A DNA stretch of 64,000 nt from Streptomyces sp. NBC_00237 (GTDB lineage: Bacteria > Actinomycetota > Actinomycetes > Streptomycetales > Streptomycetaceae). This document shows, one piece after another, positions 48,871 through 57,572 of the stretch; the stretch's first letter is position 1; each line of letters starts with the position of its first letter. The notes under the pieces were generated by a model. The model made no database searches, had not been told where the DNA came from, and was given only the letters and a program-made list of their open reading frames with translations. Position numbers and translations under genes: made by a program. The DNA lies in assembly GCF_026342435.1 (NCBI RefSeq), contig NZ_JAPEMT010000003.1, forward strand, positions 372,001-436,000, in the 5' to 3' direction.

Positions 48871-49794
48871 TCAGCCGGCGAGTTCCCCCAGCAGTGCCCA
48901 GGTGCGGCGGCGGTCGGCCTCTCCGGCGATCTCCGTGCCCGCGAACACCACCTCCGTCGCCCCGGCGTCCCGGTAGCGCCGCACCTCGGCGGCGACCTCC
49001 TCCTCGTCGCCGATCACCGCGACGTCGACGGCCCGCTGTCCCCCGGAGAGCTCGATGGCCCGTGCGTAGGACGGGAACTGCTCGTAGAACGAGAGCTGCT
49101 CGGCGGCCTTCTCCCGTACGGCGTCCGCGTCGTCGGTGACCACGCCGTACACCAGGGCGACGATCCGGGGCGCGGGCCGCCCCGCTGCCTCGGCCGCCGA
49201 GGTGACGGCCGGAACGATGTGCTCGCTCAGCGCGCGCGGCCCTGCCAGATACGGCAGGATCCCGTCCGCCAGCTCACCGCTGACCCGCAGCGCCTGGGGG
49301 CCCATCGCGGCCACGAGCAACGGCACGCCGCCCTCGGCCCCCGGCACGCGCGCGGAGATCGGTGTCGTGGCGGTGAGCAGCTCGCCGTGGAAGTCGGCGT
49401 TGCCCGTGTCGGTCAACTGCCGCAGTGCGGTGAGGAATTCACGAAGGCGCGCGATCGGCCGTTCGTACGGGATGCCGAAGCCCTTCTCGGTCAGCAGCTT
49501 GGTGCCGAGCGCCAGCCCGAGGTGGTACCGGCCGTGCGTGGCCGCCTGGGCGGTCTGGGCCTGGCTGGAGACCAGGAGCGGGTGGCGGCCGAAGACGGGA
49601 ATCGCCGAGGTGCCCACGTGCAGCCCTGTCACCTCCCGCCCCACGATCGCCGCGAGTTGGGGTGAGTCCGGACCGAAGGTCTGTCCGAACCAGGCCGACT
49701 TCAGTCCGGCGGCCTCGGCCTCGCGCGCGAGCTGCACGGTGGCATCGATCTGGTTTTCGGCGTCGGTCGCGCTGAGCGCTACTCCGGTAGTCAT
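48871..49794 (-). CDS. F420-type luciferase-like (LLM) oxidoreductase
   Basis: The 307-residue LLM-class barrel has QLAREAEAAGLKSAWFGQTF, GLHVGTSAIPVFGRHPLLVSSQAQTAQ, GRYHLGLALGTK, PLLVAAMGPQALRVSGELADG, and VVFAGTEIAGEADRRRTW near the end. In actinobacteria this type (TIGR03564-like) usually uses F420H2. The substrate is unknown. ATG 49794 is chosen by homology of the start; an in-frame ATG at 49827 with GAGAGCGGA upstream is an alternative. It is transcribed toward the gene-poor region and has its own terminator. Confidence 0.85.
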   Translation of the reverse strand: MTTGVALSATDAENQIDATVQLAREAEAAGLKSAWFGQTFGPDSPQLAAIVGREVTGLHVGTSAIPVFGRHPLLVSSQAQTAQAATHGRYHLGLALGTKLLTEKGFGIPYERPIARLREFLTALRQLTDTGNADFHGELLTATTPISARVPGAEGGVPLLVAAMGPQALRVSGELADGILPYLAGPRALSEHIVPAVTSAAEAAGRPAPRIVALVYGVVTDDADAVREKAAEQLSFYEQFPSYARAIELSGGQRAVDVAVIGDEEEVAAEVRRYRDAGATEVVFAGTEIAGEADRRRTWALLGELAG

Positions 49795-49888
49795 GTCAGC
49801 AGAAACGAAAGGGAGTTGGCCGCGCATTCCGCTCTCGTGTTACGTCTCTTTGTCTTTCGTGTGTACGCGGCCCGGCACACGCCGCCGC

Positions 49889-51001
49889 TCAGGGAAGCGG
49901 TACGGTCCCGTCCGAAGGCTCGGGTGCGGGGCTGTCGAGCTGGTCGCGGAGGTAGTTCCAGATGACGGCCAGCAGCGCGGCGACGGGCACCGCCAGCAGG
50001 CTGCCCACCACACCGGCCAGGTTGCCGCCCAGCACCACCACCATGAGGACCACGCCCGCGTGCAGTCCGAGTCCTCGGCTCTGGATCATCGGCTGGAAGA
50101 CGTTGCCCTCCAGCTGCTGGACCACCACGATGATCGCCAGAACGATCAGGGCGTCCGCGAAGCCGTTCGACACCCAGGCGATGAGCACGCAGACGAAGCC
50201 CGCGAACAGGGCTCCGACGATCGGTACGAACGCGGAGACGAACGTCAGCACGACCAGCGGCAGCACCAGCGGCACGCCCAGGATCCACAGGCCGATGCCG
50301 ATGAACACGGCGTCCAGGAGCCCCACCAGGGCCTGCGACCGTACGAAGGTGCCCAGGGTGCGCCAGCACCGCTTGGCCACGACCGGGAGGTCGGTGGCGG
50401 CCCGGCCCGGAAGCTGGCGGGCCAGCCACGGCAGGAAGCGCGAGCCGTCCTTGAGGAAGAAGAACATCAGGAACACCGCGAGGACCGCGGTGACCAGACC
50501 GTTGACCACGGTGCTGACACCGGTTCCGAAGGCGGTGAGCACACTGCCCGCACTGTCCTGGATGCGCTTGACCGCTTCGTCGAGCGCGCTGGTGATCTGG
50601 TCGTCACCGATGTTCAGCGGCGGCCCCGAGGCCCATTCCCGCACCTGCTGGATGCCTGCGACCACGCTGTCGCTGAGCTGCCCCGCCTGGGACGCCACCG
50701 GCATCGCGATCACCGTCACGACGCCCGCGACGACCAGCAGGAAGACCAGCGTGACCAGTCCCGCGGCCGGGGCCGGACGCCAGCCGTGCCGACGCAGGAA
50801 GCGCGCGGGCGGCCAGGTGAGGGTGGTGAGGAGGAGGGCCACGACGATCGGCCAGAACACCGACCACATCTGCCCCACCAGCCACAGCACTGCTGCGACT
50901 GTTACCAGGACCAGCAGCAGATCCAGAGATATACGGGCCACCCGTCGGAGAGCGGCGGCGGATTTCACAGAACTCAACATGCCGGACATTCTGTCAGCCA
51001 T
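49889..51001 (-). CDS. AI-2E family transporter
   Basis: The 370-residue protein has about eight hydrophobic segments: LDLLLVLVTVAAVLWLVGQM, WPIVVALLLTTLTWPPA, VFLLVVAGVVTVIAMPV, then a soluble stretch (DQITSALDEAVKRIQD) and a C-terminal bundle with LVVLTFVSAFVPIVGALFAG and EGNVFQPMIQSRGLGLHAGVV, the family hallmark. The family (TqsA/YdiK-like) exports small molecules or ions; the AI-2 role is shown for only one member. No ribosome site is obvious at ATG 51001; ATG at 50986 is an alternative. Confidence 0.88.
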   Translation of the reverse strand: MADRMSGMLSSVKSAAALRRVARISLDLLLVLVTVAAVLWLVGQMWSVFWPIVVALLLTTLTWPPARFLRRHGWRPAPAAGLVTLVFLLVVAGVVTVIAMPVASQAGQLSDSVVAGIQQVREWASGPPLNIGDDQITSALDEAVKRIQDSAGSVLTAFGTGVSTVVNGLVTAVLAVFLMFFFLKDGSRFLPWLARQLPGRAATDLPVVAKRCWRTLGTFVRSQALVGLLDAVFIGIGLWILGVPLVLPLVVLTFVSAFVPIVGALFAGFVCVLIAWVSNGFADALIVLAIIVVVQQLEGNVFQPMIQSRGLGLHAGVVLMVVVLGGNLAGVVGSLLAVPVAALLAVIWNYLRDQLDSPAPEPSDGTVPLP

Positions 51002-51058
51002 AAATGGCCATTGCTGACGCGAAGTTGACTGCCCGGCCGCACGGCTGACTGCCCGGCC

Positions 51059-52552
51059 TCACGCCTCGGCGAGCAGCGGGTCGAACGGGGTGGTGCGCTG
51101 ACGGCCCGACATGAACGCGAGGAACTCCTTCACGAAGGCGCTGCGGGTGTACGTCGCACCGTCGGCCCCCGTGGCCTCGCGGTGGAACGCGGTGCGGAAC
51201 AGGGCCCGGTACTCGTCGGCGTCGATGTGCTGGCTGCCGTCCTTGTCGGTCACGTCGAAGAGGACCTCGGCCACCCTGATGAGCGCGGGCCCGGCGAGGG
51301 AGGGCGCGGCGGCGGCGTACTCCTGGGCGCTGACGCTGCCGTCGCCGTCGGTGTCGAGGGCCGCCTGGAGCTCCCGCCACCAGTCCGCGAACGCCTGGTA
51401 GAGCCGGGTCTCCTCGGGTTCGTCCAGGTCCAGACGGCTCGCGAGCTCGCGGGCCATGGCGGCGAGATCCGGCCAGTCCAGGGAGCCGTTGCCGGTCTGG
51501 TCCAGCACCTGCCGGAAGAAGTCCTCCGCGTCGTGCCGGTGCGCGGTCGCGGTCGGCGGCGTCGCGTACCCGGTGGGCGTCGCGTACCCGGTGGGTTCCG
51601 GCCGGTCGGGAAGCGGGGAGAGGAGCCTGAGCAGGGCACCGGCCCGCTTCACCCGGGAGTGCAGGGCCGCGACGGTGCGGGCGCGCGGGTCGTCGCTGTC
51701 GGGTGTCAGGGAGAGCAGGCTGATGACGTTCTCCGGCGCGATCCAGCGCGCGGGCAGGAAGCGGGTCAGCCCGACGGCCAGGTAGGCGCCCTGCATCAGG
51801 GTGTGCGCGCCGGGCATCTCGGGCAGCCCCGCGCGACGGCGGAAGGGCTCGGGGAGCGAAGCCACGGCGATCGCCCCGACGACGGGGGCGACCAGGGCCC
51901 GGCCCGTCGCCCACAGGGTGGGCAGGCCGCTCAGCAGCGGGGGAGCGGGGAGGTGGTCGAAGAGCTTGTACAGGATGACGCGCATCGCCTCCGTGTTCTC
52001 CAGCTCCTCGGCCACCACCTTGTCGTAGTACGGCCAGAACGCGGTGAGGGTCTCGGGCAGGTGGCCGGGCTCGTCGCCCATTTCGCCGAGCATGTCCTGG
52101 AACTCGGCGTACAGCTCCTCCATGAACTCCTGCTCCAGGGGCTGCCCGCTCAGCCGGAACATCGTGACGGAGCTTTCGAAGAGGGTGGCCACCACCCAGG
52201 CGCGCGCACCGGGGTCCATGGCGTCGTACGGCCGGTTCCTGGCGTCGGTCCCCTTCAGCCGGGCGTGCATGCGGTTCAGCCGCGCCGCCTCGCGCTCCCG
52301 CGTCTGCTCGTCGGCCCCGACCATGCGCTGCATGCTGAGGAAGGTGTTGCGCAGGCGCCGCCACGGGTGGGCGACGAACGTGGAGTTCTCGATGAGGGCC
52401 GCGCCGATCGCCGGGTGCGCGGCTTCCAGCACCGTCGCCCGGATCATGGCCAGGGCCCACCGGGGGTCGTCGAAGAACGAGGCGAACCGCGAGTCCGGAC
52501 TTGCCGGAGGGCCGCTTCGGGTACCGGAAGGGGGTGTGTCCTGGAGGGTCAC
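51059..52552 (-). CDS. DUF2236/MpaB-type oxygenase with C-terminal EF hands
   Basis: The 497-residue protein starts at GTG 52552, overlapping the prenyltransferase stop by GTGA. Residues about 15-290 are a DUF2236/MpaB domain: LEAAHPAIGAALIENSTF, WRRLRNTFLSMQRMVGADE, LNRMHARLKGTDARNRPYDA and ARAWVVATLFESSVTMF. The family includes MpaB, which cleaves a prenyl side chain, and rubber-cleaving Lcp, both heme-type oxygenases with histidine ligands in such helices. Residues about 340-470 contain three EF-hand loops: DQTGNGSLDWPD, DTDGDGSVSAQE and DKDGSQHIDADE. This combination suggests a calcium-responsive polyprenoid-cleaving enzyme, an inference from domain content and operon. No signal peptide is seen. 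Confidence 0.85.
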   Translation of the reverse strand: MTLQDTPPSGTRSGPPASPDSRFASFFDDPRWALAMIRATVLEAAHPAIGAALIENSTFVAHPWRRLRNTFLSMQRMVGADEQTREREAARLNRMHARLKGTDARNRPYDAMDPGARAWVVATLFESSVTMFRLSGQPLEQEFMEELYAEFQDMLGEMGDEPGHLPETLTAFWPYYDKVVAEELENTEAMRVILYKLFDHLPAPPLLSGLPTLWATGRALVAPVVGAIAVASLPEPFRRRAGLPEMPGAHTLMQGAYLAVGLTRFLPARWIAPENVISLLSLTPDSDDPRARTVAALHSRVKRAGALLRLLSPLPDRPEPTGYATPTGYATPPTATAHRHDAEDFFRQVLDQTGNGSLDWPDLAAMARELASRLDLDEPEETRLYQAFADWWRELQAALDTDGDGSVSAQEYAAAAPSLAGPALIRVAEVLFDVTDKDGSQHIDADEYRALFRTAFHREATGADGATYTRSAFVKEFLAFMSGRQRTTPFDPLLAEA

Positions 52553-53340
52553 GGTCGGGTCGCTCCGATCTCGTTCGGCAGCACGCCGCCGAAGCGGCGG
52601 TCGCGCAGCCGGTAGGCGTGCAGGGATGCGAGGAAGTGGGAGGCGCGGAAGTCGGGCCACAGGACGGGCGGGAAGACCCACTCGGCGTAGGCGACCTGCC
52701 AGAGCATGAAGTTGGAGATGCGCTGCTCGCCGGAGGTGCGGATCACCAGGTCCACGTCGGGCGTGTCCGGATACGGAAGGTGGTCCGCGAAAGTCTGCTC
52801 GGTGACGGCGTCGGCCGGGGTCCCACTGCGCAGGAGCGAGCGCGCGGCCTCGACGATGTCCCGGCGTCCGCCGTGGTCGAAGGCCACGGTCAGGGTCATG
52901 CCCCGGTTGTCGCCCGTCAGCGTCATCAAGTCGTCGAAGTCCTGGGCCAGTGCGACGGGAATGCGCGGATCGCTCACGCCGAGGAAGCGGCAGCGGATGC
53001 CCCGTGCGTGCAGGAAGAACGCGTGCTTGCGCACCACGCGCCGCACCAACCGCATCAGGAAGTCGACCTCGTTGCTCGGCCGTCCCCAGTTCTCGGTGGA
53101 GAACGCGTACAGGCTCAGCCACCCCACTCCGGCCGATCGCGCCGCCTCGATGACGTCGATCACGGCTGCCTCCGCGGCGCTGTGCCCGAAGGTCCGCGGC
53201 TGCGAACGCGACTGCGCCCACCTGCCGTTGCCGTCCATGACGCAGGCGACGTGCCGAGGCACCCGACGCTGCCCGCCGGTCTCCCCGTACCGAGGATCCG
53301 AGGCGGAGGAGGGGCTCCCCCGATCAGCTTCCTGCTGCAT
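52549..53340 (-). CDS. Cis-prenyltransferase (polyprenyl diphosphate synthase, UppS family)
   Basis: The 263-residue protein has HVACVMDGNGRWAQSR with the catalytic aspartate, GHSAAEAAVIDVIEAA, LSLYAFSTENWGRP, MTLTVAFDHGGRRDIV and DLVIRTSGEQRISNFMLWQVAYAEW split over the C-terminal half. It condenses isopentenyl diphosphate in cis onto an allylic diphosphate. Housekeeping UppS genes lie elsewhere in streptomycetes, so this is probably a specialised short- or medium-chain paralogue. ATG 53340 fits GGAAGG at eight bases better than ATG 53346. Translation is coupled to the DUF2236/EF-hand gene, implying that its product feeds that oxygenase. Confidence 0.9.
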   Translation of the reverse strand: MQQEADRGSPSSASDPRYGETGGQRRVPRHVACVMDGNGRWAQSRSQPRTFGHSAAEAAVIDVIEAARSAGVGWLSLYAFSTENWGRPSNEVDFLMRLVRRVVRKHAFFLHARGIRCRFLGVSDPRIPVALAQDFDDLMTLTGDNRGMTLTVAFDHGGRRDIVEAARSLLRSGTPADAVTEQTFADHLPYPDTPDVDLVIRTSGEQRISNFMLWQVAYAEWVFPPVLWPDFRASHFLASLHAYRLRDRRFGGVLPNEIGATRP

Positions 53341-53430
53341 GTCCATGCCCTTCCCGCACGCGGAGCGACGCGGTGTGCTGTGCTGTGCTGTGTGAGCTGA
53401 CCTGATCAACACGAACAGCGTGCCACCGAA

Positions 53431-53779
53431 TCACCACATGGAGTAAGGGGTACCCGATGGGTTCACTCTGTGAACACCCGTTCGGGGAACGGGCATTCCG
53501 GTTGACCGGGCCGGGGTGGGGCGGACGCCTTCGGGACGTGCCGGGCCACCCGGGCCGGTGACCGTCGGGCAAGGCGTCTGCGCCAGCAGCAGTGCCAAGT
53601 CCCCGTCCGTCGTCGTCAGGCCCTTGGCGTACGCGTCCAGCGCGAGGTGTCCGCCGCCCGGGCGGAGGCGACACCGGCGAAGAGCCCGAAGGGGGGTCGG
53701 CGAGACCGCCGTCGGCGATCCGGAGGGCCTCGCGGAACAGTGGGTGACCGGCGGCCTCACGCACCCGGTCGGCGGACAC
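53431..53779 (-). pseudogene. Possible frameshifted small gene
   Basis: Minus-strand coding-like sequence begins near GTG 53779 (VREAAGHPLFREALRIADGG). It then needs a one-base shift at a C6 run (about 53688-53693) to continue as GGGHLALDAYAKGLTTTDGD and LALLLAQTPC, ending at 53431. Codon bias is good in both parts. It may be a decayed gene, a phase-variable tract or a sequencing error. The product is not recognised. Confidence 0.35.
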
Positions 53780-53822
53780 GGGGGCACTCTCGACGTGTCC
53801 CGATTTCGGACGATCTGTCCGG

Positions 53823-54347
53823 TCAGCCGGTGAGCGGCAGCTTCGCGAGACCCCGCCAGCCGTCGGGCGTGAGGGTGACCACGTGCACGGTGGAGACCTC
53901 GGTACGGATCGGCAGGCGGCCGGTGACGCGGTGCGCGATGTCGGCGGCCGTGTCGGCGTCGGCGTCCAGTGCCACGGTGACGTGCACCGGCGGATCCTGC
54001 CCGAACCGGCCCCCGTACGGGACCTGTTCGGGGAACGCGGTGCGCACGGCGGTGGCCAGGGCGTGCAGTTCGGGCACCGGGACGCCGACGAACCCACCGG
54101 TCCGCTCGGCCTCGGCCAGCAGGACCGGAATCCGGTCTGCTCCCGCCGCGCCCCGCACCAGTGCGTTCCGCAGCCGGTCCAGCTCCGCCGCACCGATCCG
54201 CCCGGCGGCCAGCCACGGATAGAGCAGCGCCGCGTGTGCCGGGACACCCGGTCGCACCGCGCGGGCGTCCACCCCGGCGGCGAGGTCCAGCAGAGGGTCG
54301 GCTTCCGGCAGAAGTGCCAGGACGGCCGTGGTTCCCGGTGTGGGCAT
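53823..54347 (-). CDS. 2'-5' RNA ligase family protein
   Basis: The 174-residue protein is of the two-histidine phosphoesterase (2H) type: HAALLYPWLAAG near the N-terminus and HVTVALDADADTAA near residue 127 supply the HxT/S-like catalytic pair, the first in a slightly degenerate form. These enzymes open or close 2',3'-cyclic phosphates or NAD-derived cyclic phosphates. The start at ATG 54347 has GAGG at seven bases; GTG 54359 overlapping the kinase stop is equally possible. It is co-transcribed with the P-loop kinase, a frequent pairing for RNA or nucleotide repair. Confidence 0.75.
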   Translation of the reverse strand: MPTPGTTAVLALLPEADPLLDLAAGVDARAVRPGVPAHAALLYPWLAAGRIGAAELDRLRNALVRGAAGADRIPVLLAEAERTGGFVGVPVPELHALATAVRTAFPEQVPYGGRFGQDPPVHVTVALDADADTAADIAHRVTGRLPIRTEVSTVHVVTLTPDGWRGLAKLPLTG

Positions 54348-54355
54348 CGCCGTCC

Positions 54356-54901
54356 TCACCCGCTTTCCGCGTCGCGGCCCGCCATGACGTCGCGCCGAAG
54401 TCCGAGTACCGCCTCCGCCGTCTCCTCTGCGGTGAGTCCGGTGGAGTCGAGGACGTTGTCCTCGTGGGGGCCGAGGTCGGCGAAACCGTCGTAGATCTGG
54501 CCGAGTACCTCCCGGTCGGTGAGCGGGTGCTGGGAGCGGGACGTCCCTCGGTCGAGCGCGGTCTGCCGGTCGGGCCGCAGCACCACGTACGTCAGCCCGA
54601 CCCCCGCGGCCTTCGCCGCCTCCTCGTACGCCTCCAGGAACCACGGCCCGATCACCCCGTCCACCACCGTGTGATAGCCCCCTGCGGCGTATCCGGCGGC
54701 CGCCCGGGCGGTCACCCCGGTGACGGTCTCGTTCTGCGCGTGTGCCCCCGGCAGGTACGGCGCCACCGCACCCTGCTTGATCGCCGCGTAGAAGTCGTCC
54801 GTGTGCAGATGCACACTGGGCGAGAGCATGCTCTCGGCCAGGATGCGCGCGACGGTCGTCTTCCCCGACCCCGAGGGCCCACTCACCAGAATGATCTCCA
54901 T
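54356..54901 (-). CDS. P-loop kinase (chloramphenicol phosphotransferase-like)
   Basis: The 181-residue AAA/CPT-like kinase has Walker A VSGPSGSGKTTVA (7-19), LHTDDFYAAIKQG with an acidic acceptor region, HTVVDGVIGPWFLEA and a LID-like stretch RPDRQTALDRGTSRSQHPLT. It would phosphorylate a small molecule or nucleoside at the cytoplasm. ATG 54901 has GAGGGGA upstream. It starts 73 bp after cytX and overlaps or abuts the 2H phosphoesterase gene, suggesting joint action on a phosphorylated nucleotide. Confidence 0.85.
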   Translation of the reverse strand: MEIILVSGPSGSGKTTVARILAESMLSPSVHLHTDDFYAAIKQGAVAPYLPGAHAQNETVTGVTARAAAGYAAGGYHTVVDGVIGPWFLEAYEEAAKAAGVGLTYVVLRPDRQTALDRGTSRSQHPLTDREVLGQIYDGFADLGPHEDNVLDSTGLTAEETAEAVLGLRRDVMAGRDAESG

Positions 54902-54974
54902 TCCCCTCACCCTAGGTGAGCCGGGCCCGGTGGTCGGAGCCACGGGGGAACCCGGGCGTCTCGGACGGGCTTCG

Positions 54975-56372
54975 TCACGGGCCGGGATGCGACCCGGGCA
55001 CACTCAAAACGTGCCGACGCCTTCGGCCCACCGCGAGGGTGGCGACGGCGGCCACCGCGAAGGAGAGCAGGGAAGCGCTCATCCAGGGCTGGACGGTGAG
55101 ACCCACGGTGTCCTGGAGCCAGGCCCAGAAGTCGGACCAGCCCGCGATCTTCGTGGGGGCGATCAGCTGGTAGGCGGCGAAGCCGAGTGCCCAGGGCACG
55201 AGCATGACCCAGCGGGTGGGGGCCTGCTCGGAGACGTCCCAGGTGCGGTGGCCGCCGAGGACGAAGAAGTCCACGACCAGGACGGCGAACATCGGGATGA
55301 AGACCGCGCCGATCAGGTAGAGGAAGCTGGCGTAGCTGTCCATGTTCACCAGGAGCGCCAGACCGGTGGCCAGGCTGCCGCTGATCAGGCACAGGACGCG
55401 GCGGTCGGCCCGGGGCAGCAGGTTCTGGGCGGAGACCGCGGTGGAGTACACGTTCGCGAAGGACTGGTCGACCTCGCGCAGCACCAGGACACCGAAGCAG
55501 ACCACGCCGACGCTGGTGGCGGTGAAGGGGTCGAAGACCTTGTACGGGTCGGTGCTGTCGAACGCGATCATGGCGAGGGCGGCCACGCCGAGGACCGAGC
55601 CCGCGATGCCCGCGAGGGTCTGGCCGACGACCAGGCCGCCGAACGCCTCCTTCTCGCTGCGGGAGTGCCGCGCGTAGTCGGCGACCAACGGCAGCCAGGA
55701 GATCGATACGGCGATCACGCTGTCGGCCGCGAACCAGAAGTCCTTCCAGGAGCCGCCCTCCATCGGGATGCCGCGCCCCGCCAGGTCCCAGCCCAGGTAG
55801 AGGATGGCCAGGACGACGGCGACGGTGACGTAACGGCGGATGATGCGCAGGGCGCCCAGCGGGCGGAGCGTGAGCGCGGTCGTCACCGCGCCCGCGACGA
55901 GCACGTACAGCCAGCCGGGTCCCGGGTCGCCGAAGACCTGACGGGCCAGGATCTTCAGGCCGGTGGAGATGACGACCAGCTCGAAGACGGCCCAGCCGAC
56001 CATCTGGAGCACGTTGAGGACGGTCGGCAGGTAGGACGCCTTCGCGCCGAACAGGCCGCGCAGCAGGACCATCGAGGGCGCGCCGGTGCGGGCCCCGGTG
56101 ATGGCGGCGAGGCCGAGGGCGGCGGTGCCGATCAGGGTGCCGACGACGGACGCGGTGACGGCGGCGGCGAACGACAGGGTCGGACTGCCGGTGCCCAGCG
56201 GGTCCAGGACGACCAGCATGCCGCTGAAGCCGAGCAGGCTGACGCCCAGGTTGGCCCAGAAGGCGCCCTGGTCGAGGCCGGTCAGGACCTTGGGCGTGGG
56301 CTGGCCGAGGGTGAGCGGAGCCTCGTTCGCCGGGGCCGGTCTCGGGGTGGTGGGTTCGACGCCGGTCGTCAC
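54975..56372 (-). CDS. cytX: NCS1 permease CytX, putative HMP transporter
   Basis: The 465-residue NCS1 symporter has twelve hydrophobic segments beginning at FWANLGVSLLGFSGMLVVLD, with GARTGAPSMVLLRGLFG, DSVIAVSISWLPLVADYARHSRSEKEA and DFFVLGGHRTWDV. CytX is predicted to import hydroxymethylpyrimidine or its precursors for thiamin salvage. GTG 56372 overlaps the tenA stop (GTGA), and the TPP riboswitch upstream of the operon fits this assignment. It is distinct from the NCS1 permease at 4221. Confidence 0.88.
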   Translation of the reverse strand: MTTGVEPTTPRPAPANEAPLTLGQPTPKVLTGLDQGAFWANLGVSLLGFSGMLVVLDPLGTGSPTLSFAAAVTASVVGTLIGTAALGLAAITGARTGAPSMVLLRGLFGAKASYLPTVLNVLQMVGWAVFELVVISTGLKILARQVFGDPGPGWLYVLVAGAVTTALTLRPLGALRIIRRYVTVAVVLAILYLGWDLAGRGIPMEGGSWKDFWFAADSVIAVSISWLPLVADYARHSRSEKEAFGGLVVGQTLAGIAGSVLGVAALAMIAFDSTDPYKVFDPFTATSVGVVCFGVLVLREVDQSFANVYSTAVSAQNLLPRADRRVLCLISGSLATGLALLVNMDSYASFLYLIGAVFIPMFAVLVVDFFVLGGHRTWDVSEQAPTRWVMLVPWALGFAAYQLIAPTKIAGWSDFWAWLQDTVGLTVQPWMSASLLSFAVAAVATLAVGRRRRHVLSVPGSHPGP

Positions 56373-57058
56373 TTCGCGGGCTCCGAAACCTGGGCGGGAG
56401 CGGTGTCGAAGGGCCAGGACTCCATCCGCCAGGCGGCGTCCCAGAACATCCACTCCCAGGTGGACGCGGTCGTGAAGGCCGTGCGCATCCGGGCGCGGGT
56501 GGCCGGGTCGACCTGGTCCGCGAGCCGGTTGACGATCTGTCGGGCGTGCTCGGTGGCGGCTTCGAACTCCTCGTCGGCGTACGTGCCGATCCAGTCGCCG
56601 TACGGGTGGGCGGCGAGGTCACCGGCCTGTTCGAGGAGCGCCCGGCCCACCTCCGCGTAGATCCAGAAGCAGGGCAGGACCGCGGCGGCCAGCTCGGGGT
56701 AGCCCTGGGTGTGGGCGACGGACAGCAGGTAGGAGGTGTATCCGGTGCAGGTGGGGGAGGGTGTCCAGGCGTCGACGTCGACGACGTTGCTCTCGTGCAG
56801 GGAGCTCTCGACGACGACGGCGTCGTGGGCGGACTTCGCGAAGAACGCGATGTCCTGCGGCCGGTCCGCCTTCGCGGCGGCGCTGGCCAGCGCGCGGGCG
56901 TAGTCGCGCAGGTAGTGGGCGTCCTGGGCCAGGTAGTGGACGAACTTCTCCCGGTCCAGGGTGCCGTCGCCGAGGCCCGTGACGAACGGCAGCTTGTCGA
57001 TGGCCGTACGTATCCCGGCCGTGTCGGTCCACAGCTCGTCGCAGAAGGTCGTGGTCAT
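56369..57058 (-). CDS. tenA: TenA family thiamin salvage enzyme
   Basis: The 229-residue all-helical TenA protein has FVHYLAQDAHYLRDYARALA, SSLHESNVVDVDAWTPSPTC with a cysteine in CTGYTSYLL, LPCFWIYAEVG, HPYGDWIGTYADEEFEAA and STWEWMFWDAAW. TenA hydrolyses aminopyrimidine to HMP using an active-site cysteine (TC or PCFW position). It makes the pyrimidine available for thiamin synthesis together with CytX. ATG 57058 lies six bases after the thiD relic stop. The TPP riboswitch at 57446 should control it. Confidence 0.9.
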   Translation of the reverse strand: MTTTFCDELWTDTAGIRTAIDKLPFVTGLGDGTLDREKFVHYLAQDAHYLRDYARALASAAAKADRPQDIAFFAKSAHDAVVVESSLHESNVVDVDAWTPSPTCTGYTSYLLSVAHTQGYPELAAAVLPCFWIYAEVGRALLEQAGDLAAHPYGDWIGTYADEEFEAATEHARQIVNRLADQVDPATRARMRTAFTTASTWEWMFWDAAWRMESWPFDTAPAQVSEPAK

Positions 57059-57063
57059 GCAGA

Positions 57064-57435
57064 TCAGCTCCAGTACGGGTGGAAGTGGTGGACGGGACCG
57101 TGGTCGCTGCCGACCCGCGGGGTGTCGGCAGCGCGCAGAGCCCCCGTCAGGTGCTCCTGCGCGGCGCGGACGGCGGTCTGCCAGTCGTCGCGCTGCGAGC
57201 GGTCGCGCGGCACCGCCACCGCGTCGGTGGCGAGGAGGCGGTGGCCGCTGGTCGAGACCATCACGGGGGCGAGGACGACGTACCGGGGACGGTGCCGCTC
57301 CAGGGCGTCCGCGACGGCTGCCGCGACGACGGCGTCCACCGGGACGTCGGCGAAGAGTGTGTGGAGCTGTTCGGTGACGAACGCCGCGGGTACGGCATGG
57401 ATATGGATGCCGGTGACGCCCTGGAGGCAGCATCC
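57064..57435 (-). pseudogene. thiD: Decayed thiD (HMP kinase) remnant
   Basis: Between the riboswitch and tenA the minus strand reads GVTGIHIHAVPAAFVTEQL, HTLFADVPVDAVVAAAVADA, LERHRPRYVVLAPVMVSTSG and ends QEHLTGALRAADTPRV, then GSDHGPVHHFHPYW. These are recognisable pieces of hydroxymethylpyrimidine kinase. The N-terminal ATP/HMP motif (GSDSGGGAG type) and the middle third are missing, and no start lies in frame: TAA precedes it. Only about 120 of roughly 265 residues remain. It is an inactive relic. Confidence 0.75.
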
Positions 57436-57445
57436 ATCGTCAACA

Positions 57446-57545
57446 CCCTTCCTACGCCGGCATTACCCGGTCCAGGTTCATGCGGTCGGCGGCAAGGGGA
57501 GAAACTCCCGTCCGCCCTCTCAGCCCGGCTACTCCCGAGCTCCCG
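57446..57545 (-). ncRNA. TPP riboswitch (thi box)
   Basis: On the minus strand the conserved elements appear in order: GGGCTGAGAGGG (about 57514-57525), then TGAACCTGGACCGGGTAATG (57462-57481) and CCGGCGTAGGAAG (about 57449-57461). These match the thiamin pyrophosphate aptamer (CTGAGA, ACCTGA-type, GTAATGCC, GCGTAGGA). It precedes the thiD relic, tenA and cytX and should switch them off when TPP is abundant. Confidence 0.92.
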
Positions 57546-57572
57546 CGGTGGTCGTCACGCAATGTACCCCCC

